64,000 bases of DNA. Origin: Tieghemiomyces parasiticus. Lineage: Eukaryota > Kickxellomycota > Dimargaritomycetes > Dimargaritales > Dimargaritaceae. The stretch is from positions 62,001-126,000 of the forward strand of contig JANBPT010000004.1 of NCBI GenBank assembly GCA_027575765.1, read 5' to 3'. Below are positions 1 through 12,787 of the stretch, one piece after another. The notes below the pieces were generated by a model, which saw only the letters and a program-made list of their open reading frames with translations, made no database searches and was not told the origin of the DNA. Made by a program: the position numbers and the translations under genes. Position 1 is the stretch's first letter. Each line of letters starts with the position of its first letter.

Positions 1-1118
1 ACATAAGCGGTTTAGCCCGAATGAGTTGGCTATATACCTGGCCTTGACGGCTAAAGTATCCGTCACCTGGGCAGTACCTTGAACAGACAACATCACCGCG
101 CATGCTTACCATAGTCTATCTGGCCGAAAACGAAGCTGACGCTTGTGCCTGCGGGTCATTGCCGGCCCCAGGGCTGGTCAGCTATAGACGCCGCTTAGGA
201 TGCGGCTATCCCTGTCCTTTGCAACGACATTGCTCCACCGCCGATGGGCCCATCCCCTCCGCAGCAACTGCCGTCGAAAAACCACCGCTTAGAAACGGAG
301 GCGGTTTAACATGGGGCCAATCTCCAACCCTTTTCCGGCCATATAGAGGCCTGACCCGGCCCCCTTGCGGCTTCTCACGGGAGGCAAGGAGAGACACCGT
401 CCCGCTGAAAGCCATGGCCTCACTGGCCACCATCAAACTTTCAGTACCAGCGAAGACTACGACAGCGCCGGTTTGTCTCTCACCCACTGTCCCTTGCAAC
501 GGTGCCATCTCCCCACACAATGGCATCTCCAATGCTGATCACACGTGATCATCCTTCCTTTAAGATGGGGAAAAGCCCTGCGTGGGGGGGGGTGGGGCCG
601 TAATTAGGGCTGGCCGCCAGGGTCAGGGCCCACGTTTCCAAGCCTCACAGCCCCTCCTCCTACACAATGCCCTGCCTCCCCCCTCCGATGCCTCGGGCCT
701 GCGCCTTACCGCAAAGAGCAACCTGGCCACTCCCATATCCCTCCCCACTCCAATTACCGCTGCCAGCCTCCGCCCACCAGGTTTCCGTGTAAAGTGCGAA
801 CCGGTGCAAAGGCAAGCTGTCTATTGCTGGCTCCCACCTGCCGCGCCCAAGCCTCTTCTTCATTTCCCTTCCTGCCGGGCTCTACATCCCCCCTTCTACG
901 GTATGCCGGACAACTCCCATGCCGAGTCGCTATAAATCCCGTCTCCTTTTACCTCGCCCTTCCGTCTGACCTGCGTCCGTCCCGATCGCCTGCCGGGCCT
1001 CCAGTCGCTACCGCCTCCCTCACCTGTTCACCTTCTCCACGCCTCACTACCAGTAGCCAGCCGACACCAACCCCCGGCCCATCACACCTCTCCCCATCTC
1101 GTCGGCCGGTGTTCCACC
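1..1118. other. Upstream region of the NDR kinase gene, no gene recognised
   Basis: No protein family is recognisable on either strand. From about 640 onward the + strand becomes strongly rich in C and T, as in the leaders of other genes in this window, so the right half is probably promoter and 5' leader of the kinase gene starting at 1119. A G run interrupted by one T lies near 585-597. The left part may belong to a gene beyond the edge, but I see no exon there. Confidence 0.4.
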
Positions 1119-3323
<2,205 letters not shown>

Positions 3324-6300
3324 GCAGGCCTGTCGGTACGCGCACGGGAGAGTTCCGGGTATAGGTGTAATAAAGCAACCATCCCACCCGTCCGTAGCGA
3401 AGCCGATCGGAAAGGGAAGACGTGTAACAATGACCTATGGGGGTACAAGTGGATATGGTAGTTTGGCTTTATTTGACGGCGCGAACGATCTGATAAAGAT
3501 GGTGAGGCGGTGGATGTGTGACGCGGGAGGGAAGCCTGGAGTCCGCGCGAGACTTTTAAACGATATGTGCGACCTTCTCCTCGTCAACCGTCCGCTCTCC
3601 CCATTAGTCTCGTCGAGATGCAGCAATAGACAGCGGCTGCTAGGTGGGATGCGGTAAACATAACGCCGGAAGATACTCCCGTTGCCGCTGTCGTCGCGCG
3701 TGCAGAACTCAATATGCTCGTTACATCCCGGGCCTGTGCCTGGGAATCATATGGAAAGTGAAGAGGAGGATGGAAGGGGGGGATGCCAACAACAGGGCAG
3801 CTGGGGGGGGGGTCGGCCGAAAGTGCAGTAGAGGGTGAAGTTGACATGCAAGCGAAGGCAGCAGCATCATGAGAGTGCACATATCGGTTGCCATACACAA
3901 ATCGCCCTATTTGACCGGGGGCTCATTTATATTGGTAGGTTGATCCCAGACAAACACCAGCGGCGATAGTTTTGGAAAGCGAGACCCACAGTCCAATTTG
4001 AGGCTCAAGATGACATCAAAGGATTGGGACCGGAGGGCCCGAGGAAGGAGAGTGTAGCGAACTTCACGGCGGCGCCCACCGCCTACGCGCCCCGCGCCCT
4101 GCAGAGCCTGTTTAGGCACCCGGCACTTAGATTGCGTGGTACCGAGGAAATGGGTCGTTTTGTGTCCGGCCGGCCAAACGACTGCAAGCCGTCTGCTGTT
4201 ATAGTACCCATACCGTCCCTGCGTTTTCTCTGCCATCCAGCCTAGCCCGCCGCCGTCGCGATAGGCAACGGCGCGAACAATGAGAATGCGAGTGCCTCCC
4301 CATCATTGGCACAAAGCAACCCTCAAAGCACGTCGAACTAAGGGCCATCAACCTCATCCGACTGGACAGTACGAGAGGAGAAAGGTGTGATGTAAAACGG
4401 CGGTTTGGCGCTCTGCCGCCATGGTCTACCTCTCCTCCCCCTCCCTCTTGTCTTTATTTTTTCCACCCAAGTCCGTTGTGCCGAAGGTTTGGCGCGCAAA
4501 AGATTCTGATAGAACCTGAGCCGGCGGGGGACCCTGGCTCAACAGCCAGAAGTTAACGTGGGCGCAGCGGCGAAGAGAAGGCGAGGAAGGCGATGATATC
4601 GCCCAAGGCCGCTGATCGTGCTGCCAAAGAGAGCCATGCTATTCGTCCGCAGACCAGCGACCATTGGTCCGGGATCTCAAGATGGGTTGACTGTGGCTGG
4701 GAGGAGGGAGGCGTTGAATCGGGCCTCGGGCCTGCCGCCATTCTTGCTCCTTGACCTGACCGTCATGTATAATCGGTTGACCCTCGGGGCTTCATCGGGT
4801 GGGTGTGTTATATATAAGGTCTACTATCGCGGATGAAGGCCCCGCCTCTAAAGTTGCCACACTTTACCCACACTACCGTTTTCAAAGCCAGCCGTGCTCT
4901 CAACCGCTGATCCTGCCCTTCCTCCGCCCAACCCTGTTAGGCTGTACATACGTGCGGGGACTGCTACCCTTTTGACGCCCTGAAGTTGTTACTCACACTA
5001 CCCTCCTTTTCCTAAAGCGTTTCGCCGCTGCAATCCCCTACAACGATATCCTCGCACACTTCCAGTCCTCGCTGGCACCTTGGTCGCTCAATCAATTGAA
5101 CAGCCTCCCCCCCACTGCAATCTTCCGACTACCACGAAGTACGTTTCCAAGCTTATCGTTGTCTACCCCACCTCCCCTCCCTTCCATCCCTCGCAAACAA
5201 CAGCTGCCACCCTATCCATTTGCTTAGTAGATTTACCAACTCTTATCTTCCGACCTCTCTCCGCCAAGTCCGAGCTTGATTCCCCTAGCCACCCCTTTGC
5301 TCCCGGTAAGTAGCTAACCACCATCTTGGCGTGGCACTGCCAGGCCCGCGGTAGCCCAATCCGTCCGTCCGGACCGTACTGAGAGTCATACATATACCAG
5401 CGGCCGCCGGATGAAAGGTAGAAAAAGGGCCTGGCTTTAGTCGTGAACGTGGCGTCATGGTAAGGCCTACGGAGGCTCTCCACCGGCCTGACCATAGTGG
5501 GTGGGTTTAGGACCGGCCCGAGGAGAGCACAGAGGTCGGTCTCTGCAGCCGTTGCTTGCGGCCATGCGCGCCCCCTTCCTTCTTGGTCGATGGCGTGGAT
5601 GAGCTGCACCCGCCATGATTCGCTAGGTCCGCCTATGTACCAGGGGGGGGGGTCACCAATGGGTTCTCGATTCCCTTCCCGTTCGCGCTGTCCGGATCGG
5701 CCGGTTGGAACATAGCCAGGTGAACACCACATTTAGCAGCTGCAGCCTTGATCGCCCGTCAGGTTCTCAGTCTCCCGCTACCCACTCCTCCCCTGTAGTA
5801 CTCACCACCACTTCCTCCGCCTCGCTTCGCTATCGCCCTCCACTCAGGTTTTCCTTCACTCCCGCTTACCAGACTTAGGGCGCTCCACAGCCATTGTTTC
5901 CCCCACCAACTTAATCATCTGCAGCGTTTCGGAGACCCCCTACTGCCAGCTGTGTTGCCCACTAAGCAGATAATTCCCATCTGCATTACCACAAGTCCGC
6001 CAGTATCGTTGGCAATAGGCGATTGCCTCCGCCTCCTCCATCGTCCCTCTTGGCTATATATATTCCTCGGCCCGCTCCTCGCAATTCAGCACGCACTTTC
6101 GTTCGAGCAACGGTGCATCCTCTCTCTCTCTCTCTCTACTTCAGTACCCTTCTCCGCTTCAGGTCCATACCAAATACCCGACTTCGCCCCCTTTTTTAAG
6201 CTCATCTGTACACTACAACCAGCTCCTTTAATTTTTACCATCTAACCTCCCTGACGAGGGCCTCCCCCCTACGCAGGTGACCCTCGACCGTTTCCGTTCT

Positions 6301-6820
6301 TGCATCTCTACTGCCCTCCCTCCATTATTTCCCTCGTCTCCGGACCTCGTCACCTGTATTCCGGGTCACTGGTCCCTTGTGCCAAGCTCACCTTTTCGCC
6401 AACTCACCCTCCCTTGTGGACCACTGCAGCTGCCTGCACTGAAATAACCACCACACCACCCCCGACTGTCGTCGGCCAGTGTCGATACTGCCGTCACTAC
6501 CCCCTCCATCCCGGACCTTTCGCTACATTTAGGGCTGTCACCCGACTCAGTGCTGAACCTCGTATCCCACACTCTACTCTGGACTGCTCGGTCGCCATAA
6601 ACCGCTGGTCGATATCAACCGACCTGGTGACTCCACTACTGCAGCCAGAACCAGGCCTCTCAGTCCTTTAGCACCTTACTGCCTTATCGGTTCGCCTGGC
6701 GCGCGCCTATACCCTTCTCTCTCTCTATATATATATCCGTCAAAGTGACCAACCCTGGTGCCGGTCGCCATATTACTCCCTACTCGTTACGTTGATACCG
6801 TCACTTTCCAACTCTTCAAG
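3324..6820. other. Intergenic region and long leader of the first NADPH oxidase gene
   Basis: No coding exon recognised. The first 1.4 kb is mixed sequence after the kinase. A TATA box at 4809-4817 is followed by about 2 kb rich in C and T running to the oxidase ATG at 6821, including (CT)n at 6119-6137 and CT/AT runs at 6716-6736. A consensus donor (CCCGGTAAGT) at about 5305 suggests that the 5' UTR is spliced; I could not fix its acceptor. Confidence 0.5.
4809..4817 (+). promoter_or_regulatory. Probable TATA box of NOX gene 1
   Basis: TATATATAA followed by GG, immediately before the long pyrimidine-rich stretch. It is the best TATA element between the kinase gene and the oxidase gene. If used, transcription starts near 4840-4850, about 2 kb before the oxidase ATG. 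Confidence 0.5.
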
Positions 6821-8794
6821 ATGGCTGAGCATCGCTCCTTCCCACGGCAATACTTAGCCCCGGTTCAGGTGCCTCGCCTCGCGACCTCCAGCATCGATGG
6901 CCCCACTTCACCGATCGACCCACACCCGCCGCTACCAGCTTATGTATCCCCGACGTCCTATACCGGCCCAAGTTTCGCACAGTATGATTACGCGGGGCCC
7001 CCCAACGACCCGGCGTATTCACCCGACGCCCAGCGCCAGTACCTCTACGGCCAGAACACTATCCCCGTGTCCATTTCACGGTCTGCCAGTTCACGGACAG
7101 CCCCCCTACCGCTGAGGACCCATCCTCGCCGCGGCTTGGGAGGCCTGGTCCCCGAGCTATCCCTTGAGCGGACCTTCTTTTACACTCTCTGGTTCCTGCT
7201 ACACATGGCTATCCTTATACCCATGTGCGTGAAGGCATCCGGGTCGTCCAAGTATCTACCCAAGGACCCTGTGATCAAGATATTCGCCATCTTTGGAAAC
7301 GCCTCGGGCTACTGCATATGTTTTGACGCCGCCTTCCTCCTGCTCTTAGTCTCACGCAATTTCTTGGCCATGCTCCGCGCCACCTTAATCAGCCGCTTCA
7401 TTGACGTCGACAAGAACATTCACGCACACAAGGTGGCGGGCTGGACCCTCATTGCCTCCACTTTCGTCCACGTTCTCGGCTACTATGTGAAGTTCATCAA
7501 CCAGGCTGCGGTCACCCCTGGTGGCAAGGTCACCGCCAGTTCCCTTCTTTTTGGCACTCTCATCGGTGCTACTGGTAACGCCATGGTTGTCGTCCTCTTT
7601 ATCATGGCCGGATGCGCTGTCGCTCGGGTCCGTCACGCCAATTTCGAGCTGTTCTACTACACCCACCACCTCTTCCTTGTGTTTTACGCCTTGCTGATCA
7701 TCCACGGGTCCTGCTCGGTCGATGAGAATAAGCAATTCGTCTGTACCGCCACGTCAGATTTTTGGAAGTTCCTTCTCATTCCCGGCGCCATCTACCTGGT
7801 TGAACGAATCACGCGCGAGGTACGTGGCCGTCGGACCACCCAGATCTCGCGGGTCGTGCAGCACCCGTCCCGTGTCGTTCAGATCCAGATCAAGAAAGCC
7901 TCCGTAAAGGCCGGGACAGGCCAGTACATATATATCAACTGCCCAGAAATCTCGCGTCACCAATGGCACCCCTTCACCCTGACCTCGGCCCCCGAGGACG
8001 ACTTCATCTCGATTCATATGCGGGTGGCCGGCGACTGGACTCGGGAGTTCGCCGAGCGGCTGGGTTGTGAGACAGAGTCTTCAAAGGGTACCGAGCAGGC
8101 CAAGCGGTACAATCCTATCCGTTCCCGTACGCTGCGTCGGCCTGGCGGGCGGGGTGGGGCGCCCGCAGCTGCCGCCTCCGATTTTAAGCCCGGGGAGGTG
8201 GTCAAGACCTTCGGCCTCCCGCGCATCATGGTGGACGGCCCCTTCGGTACTTCAACCGAGCACGTATTTGATTACGAAACCACCGTTCTCATCGGCGCCG
8301 GCATTGGCGTCACCCCCTTTGCCTCGGTCCTCAAGAGCCTGTGGTACCGTACCACCCAGCCGGGCAAGCTGGCCCACCTGCGCAAGGTCTACTTTATCTG
8401 GATCTGTCGGGACATCCAGGCTTTTGAGTGGTTCCAAGATCTTCTCGTGGCCCTGGAAGAGGAGAATCTCGGCGACTTCTTGGAGGTCCGGGCCTACCTG
8501 ACCGGCCGGCTGTCCGAAGACCAGATCCGCAACCTGGCAATCCATTCCACCGAGGAGGGCCCCGATGCCCTCACCGGTCGCAAGACGCCCACCTACTTTG
8601 GCCGTCCCAACTTTGACCAGATCTTCGCCGATATTGCCGCCCAGCAGCTGCGCAAGAAGGTGGGCGTGTTCTTTTGTGGACCCAAAAAGCTCGCCACAAC
8701 GTTGCGCCAGGTTTGCACGACCTATTCCTCGGCAGCTAAGTCGGGCGAACTAGGCTATGGTACCCAGTTTGAGTTCCATAAGGAGCACTTTTAA
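6821..8794 (+). CDS. NADPH oxidase (NOX family), tandem copy 1
   Basis: Membrane flavocytochrome that passes electrons from NADPH through FAD and two haems to oxygen, making superoxide. Uninterrupted 657-residue frame. An in-frame ATG exists at 6758, but the start at 6821 (MAEHRSF) aligns with the start of the tandem copy. Order: Pro/Tyr-rich cytosolic N-terminus; six-helix ferric-reductase domain with haem His pairs (HAHKVAGWTLIASTFVHV and HHLFLVFYALLIIHG); FAD motif HPFTLTSAP; NADPH motifs DGPFG and GAGIGVTPFAS; FFCGPK; and the NOX C-terminus EFHKEHF. No EF-hand is seen, as in fungal NoxA/NoxB; I do not assign which. An Arg/Gly/Ala loop (GGRGGAPAAAA) sits between the FAD and NADPH lobes. 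Parts of the dehydrogenase half are identical in nucleotide sequence to copy 2. Confidence 0.95.
   Translation: MAEHRSFPRQYLAPVQVPRLATSSIDGPTSPIDPHPPLPAYVSPTSYTGPSFAQYDYAGPPNDPAYSPDAQRQYLYGQNTIPVSISRSASSRTAPLPLRTHPRRGLGGLVPELSLERTFFYTLWFLLHMAILIPMCVKASGSSKYLPKDPVIKIFAIFGNASGYCICFDAAFLLLLVSRNFLAMLRATLISRFIDVDKNIHAHKVAGWTLIASTFVHVLGYYVKFINQAAVTPGGKVTASSLLFGTLIGATGNAMVVVLFIMAGCAVARVRHANFELFYYTHHLFLVFYALLIIHGSCSVDENKQFVCTATSDFWKFLLIPGAIYLVERITREVRGRRTTQISRVVQHPSRVVQIQIKKASVKAGTGQYIYINCPEISRHQWHPFTLTSAPEDDFISIHMRVAGDWTREFAERLGCETESSKGTEQAKRYNPIRSRTLRRPGGRGGAPAAAASDFKPGEVVKTFGLPRIMVDGPFGTSTEHVFDYETTVLIGAGIGVTPFASVLKSLWYRTTQPGKLAHLRKVYFIWICRDIQAFEWFQDLLVALEEENLGDFLEVRAYLTGRLSEDQIRNLAIHSTEEGPDALTGRKTPTYFGRPNFDQIFADIAAQQLRKKVGVFFCGPKKLATTLRQVCTTYSSAAKSGELGYGTQFEFHKEHF
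8294..8676 (+). repeat. 383-bp tract identical to 14381-14763 in the tandem NOX gene
   Basis: Read base by base, this stretch of the NADPH-binding lobe matches the partner at a constant offset of 6087 with no mismatch, third codon positions included. It begins at GGCGCCGGC and ends before the T/C difference at 8677/14764. Further identical blocks at the same offset are 7836-7896 and 7919-8022. Sequence before 7790 differs freely, silent sites included. Confidence 0.93.
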
Positions 8795-10958
8795 GTGGTC
8801 AATTTCGTTGATATTCACCATATACCAGATCATCCGGGAGCCGTGCTACGATTATCCCCCCCTTCTACTTTTTTTTTAATAACCTAGTGCATTATGATGA
8901 CGGCAGGGTTGACCAGCACTGTAATCTTTGACCTGCCCTTTTTCTTCAGCCTCCCCCCTTGCCTGTCTGTGACCTATGCAAGAAAGGTGCGGTCTATGTC
9001 TGACGCCAATACCTTGTCCCCTATGATGAGCGTCCGGCCTGTCTGTCATGCAGTTATTTGCTTTCCCTGCGTCTTCCAGCTGGCTGTTCCTGTATAGGGT
9101 CATATAGAGTATGATTATAAATTATGCGCTACCATCTTATGTCTCATGGTACTACCCGTATCAGCTAAAATTATATGTACATAATAGCAACCATCAGCGC
9201 TACAGGAATCGATACGGGAAACCGACGAGATTATATATGAACCTTCAATATATATTTTTTCGAAGGTGAGGTACGCAGCGCACAGAGGCAGGTCTCCCGG
9301 CTGAATCTCAACCTACGGAGGGGGGGGGTAAAGCATTAAGACAAGTCCAAGAGCAGTAATGAAGAGGTGGAAATGTACTTTGCTCTTGTGGCCACCCGGT
9401 CACAGGCGTGACCTTCGCTAGAATACAGGACCGCCTGGCTAAGCCGTGTGGAATGTCGAATGGTGGTAAACTTTGATTTTCGCCCACTGCGAGCAATAAA
9501 ACTCCCATTTTCCGTCTTTCGTCAGCCTGTCATGGGAGACTGTCTACCAATCGGGTCGGTATCGCGACGTTGGCATAGCTGGTGTTTTATTTAGATTGAT
9601 GGCCGTTTAGCATGGGTCAGACTCACAACAAGCCAGCTTCGCCAATACAAACAAAAGGAATGGACTAAATGCAGCCTCTCCCTCCCCTCATTTATCTGGT
9701 GGTAGGAACCATATATGGCGTGGCCGATTCACAGTCCCAGCAACCTACCATGGGGTGTTGACGTAACCCTGGTTTACTCCATCCGAGGGACGTGTGGGCG
9801 GTGTCATACAATACTTGGTAACTCGATTCTGTGGCATCGTTTGTCTATACCAGCGGGATGGAAGGGGTAAGGTAACATACGTTGGCTCACAGCGAGCACT
9901 GCTGCCGGTCGTCTCTTCCTGGACACATTGGAACGGTTGACCGCTACGAGCTGCAGACGCAGTCGGCTAATATCAGCGCTCACTTTCTGAGTCAGGTGGT
10001 TAATGATGTAGCTAGGCTCTATCTATATTTGATTATGAGGGGAGGGGGGTACGTCGACAGCTCGACCGGCGGGAAGGCGCCGAAGGTATTGGCATGCATA
10101 TGTAGACACAAGACCTGACAGGCACAGACATGGGTCAAAGGCGGGGGGGTGGGACCCGCACTAGCTAACCTCGGGGCCCACCCCCTTACTCCACCTTTTA
10201 TCTCCCCCCCCCTCTGGAAGCGTAGTTGAGTGAACTACCTGGTATATTTTTCACCCTCCTCCCCTTCCCGCAATACGCGAGCCCCGTCACACAGATTATA
10301 CGACCATTCCGATGGTGGGGAGGAGGATATACTGATTGATGAAGGGGTTTAAAAATAAACACCCAATGGACGGCCATGGTGCCTTGCACGGTATGGTTGG
10401 GTGTCGAGATCTACCATTTACCCGATTATACGACCTTGTCATCGGTACATCGAAAGGGCGATTACCATGCTTTCGCCATATATTATACGCTAAAAGAGGG
10501 CAGCCGTAATGAGATTCACGGGTGCTACGTTGCCACAGATAAAAGGAAAGAGAGGGGAGGAGCAGCAGGATGGCGGCCGTACCTAATGGGAAGGGATAAT
10601 AGGGTATGTCCAACAAAGACAGGTGAATGAGCGAGCGAACGAAGCCGACAGGTGGAATATGGTCGCTATGAGACGGCCCTCGTGGACGAAGCAAGCAATG
10701 TCGACATACCCTCCCGCCAGCTATCGACTACCCCGCTGTCGACCGTTCCATAATACAAAGAGGCGGTGGCGGCCCCTAATGAAGCCCCATTAGGACTACC
10801 GCACGGCCTGGGACCTCCGCCCGAGCCTTGCCGGAAAAAATCGGGTCAAATTTCGCATCCTGCTCTTTCATACCATTCTGGCACCGTTCTTCCGACATGA
10901 CTAAAGCCAAGGGTCAGAGTCGGGCGGACCACTCCTCCCGCCCCCCACCCCAGGAGGA
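8795..10958. other. Region between the tandem NOX genes, no gene recognised
   Basis: 3' flank of NOX copy 1 and upstream sequence of copy 2. Only short open frames occur, and none resembles a known protein. The first 500 bases are A/T-rich, as expected for a 3' UTR. Poly-G/C runs occur near 9319, 10143 and 10204. Confidence 0.45.
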
Positions 10959-10966
10959 TATATAAT
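10959..10966 (+). promoter_or_regulatory. Probable TATA box of NOX gene 2
   Basis: TATATAAT directly before about 1.8 kb rich in C and T that ends at the oxidase ATG (12788). This mirrors the layout of copy 1, where a TATA box stands about 2 kb before the ATG. Confidence 0.5.
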
Positions 10967-12787
10967 GCCAATATTAGCCATCCCCGCCCGCGAGCCTTAC
11001 CGAATTGATTTCGAATATCCCACTATTGTACACTTACTGTATTTAACAGCGTCTAGTTTGTCTACACCTTTTTCATCCCACGCAATCCGTGCTAGTCTCC
11101 ATCTTTCACACCTCATACACTCTAAATCTAAACCAGTATTTACCTAGCACATACCAATTTCATTTGTGTCAAATTGCTTCCCACCCCCCCCCCTGGTTAT
11201 TATCCACTGCCATCCATACTCTGCCCCGGTACTGGTACTGCTCGCTGCGCCATCCCTCATTCCATATTCAACCCGCCTGACCATTCCTGGCTTGGCAGGT
11301 GCGCCTGAATTTCGCGATATTCAGTATACTCTGTAAGCTTTACTGCACGATTTAGCCGCCCCTCCCTTCGCTCTGACTGCTCCGCTTTCGCCCGTGCTGC
11401 GCTTTAGTAGTACACCCGGCCTATCTCGTCGAAGGTCATTTGAGCGTGTCACTCCAGTGCCCTATACTTTCTCGTGCCGCTACCCTACCGTTCTGCAACA
11501 TTAGCCCAGTCGTCCCATCGGTCGCGCTTGCTCGCCACTGCGTCCCAGGTAGGTGCGCTCTGCTACATGGAAGGATCTGCTCCAGGCCCGCTTACTGAGC
11601 GGCTTGGCTGCGAACAGGGAGGGGGAAGGGAGCCGAGGCCATTCTGCCAGCGTTTGGATGCGATGATAAAGCGGGGATCGGCGGTCGATACCTACCTGTT
11701 TTGGCGGGGCGAGGAGGGGTGGCCAGGTCGCTGTTAGCCCTCTCCTCGCCGCCACCCATGCCCCAGTGGCCGCGTCTACCTCGCTACCACACTACGGCGT
11801 CTGGCCTTCCGCCTTCCTCTGCACCACACTGGACACTAACGCCATCCTTCACCTTTACATCCCCACTCTGGAACACCTCCGACCTTCAATTTGTACGGGC
11901 GGGTTATCAATCTTGGTTGATTGTCGTGATCTGTTGACGGTCGTCTCCCCCTCTAGCCTATTGAACCATTACCGCTCACCATTTTTTGACGTTCCTTGGT
12001 GACCACGGTAGACCGCCATCTGTCCCCAGTCCACCTATATAGTATAGGCCCCCCCCCACCACCCGGCCCACGACGGCTCCGTTCCTGGAAAGGTAAAATC
12101 CGCTGCGCGCCTACTAACAATTCGTCACCCCTCTCTTCTTTATTTCATCCACGTTTACCATTTCACCGGTTCTACCCCTTCCACCACACACAGTCCTTTC
12201 TGTCGGGGTGTCTGGCATCGTATCCTTCCACACCATATCCATTGCACCACACTGCCCCTGTAGCCAGCTGGTCTGTCCACCTCTCACCCCTATCCTTTCG
12301 TTGACGCTCGCACCTCAGAGCCGTCCGTGGTTGTCTTCCAGCCACTTCCTTTGTTCCTCTACTCTGGCTTTGCCGCCATCCTTGCAACCGGCATTCCCTG
12401 CCTCAACATTTCCTACATCCCTCCCTGTGAATGCTCTCTAACCGACTGGCTCGTTGATCGAACCTCTTTGCCATCTGCGAACTGCGTTCGCCCTTATTAT
12501 CCAATTCGGCTCGGCGCTGGCTCCGCCGGGCGCTCCTATTCGCCGCACCTGTGACTCGACCTCTGATACGTCCATCGCTCTTAACTCCGCCCACCTTTTT
12601 TTTTCCATATTATATTCAATCACCTTCCTCTCACCCGACCCAAAAAGGCCCACCGGTGCTGCTGACGCCCCCCTTTCGTCTCGTATAGTCACCCGCTCAC
12701 TATTCTCGGGCACCGCCAGCGCTGCGCCCCGCCTCGCCCCTGCATATCTGTCGCCCCCCTAGCTTAACTTACACACGACTCTTAGTT
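10967..12787 (+). other. Long pyrimidine-rich leader of NOX gene 2
   Basis: About 1.8 kb of mostly C/T-rich sequence without a recognisable coding exon. Possible splice donors (such as CCAGGTAGGTGC near 11545) and many pyrimidine-AG acceptors suggest one or more 5' UTR introns, which I cannot place. It shows no obvious alignment with the leader of copy 1. Confidence 0.45.

Noticed and set aside
5163..5732. 189-codon minus-strand frame in the NOX copy 1 leader
   Set aside because: No recognisable domain, and it overlaps the C/T-rich leader. No independent sign of a gene, although it was the longest frame there.
12455..12475. GGTTCGATC on the minus strand suggesting a tRNA
   Set aside because: No pairing stems on either side and no A box.
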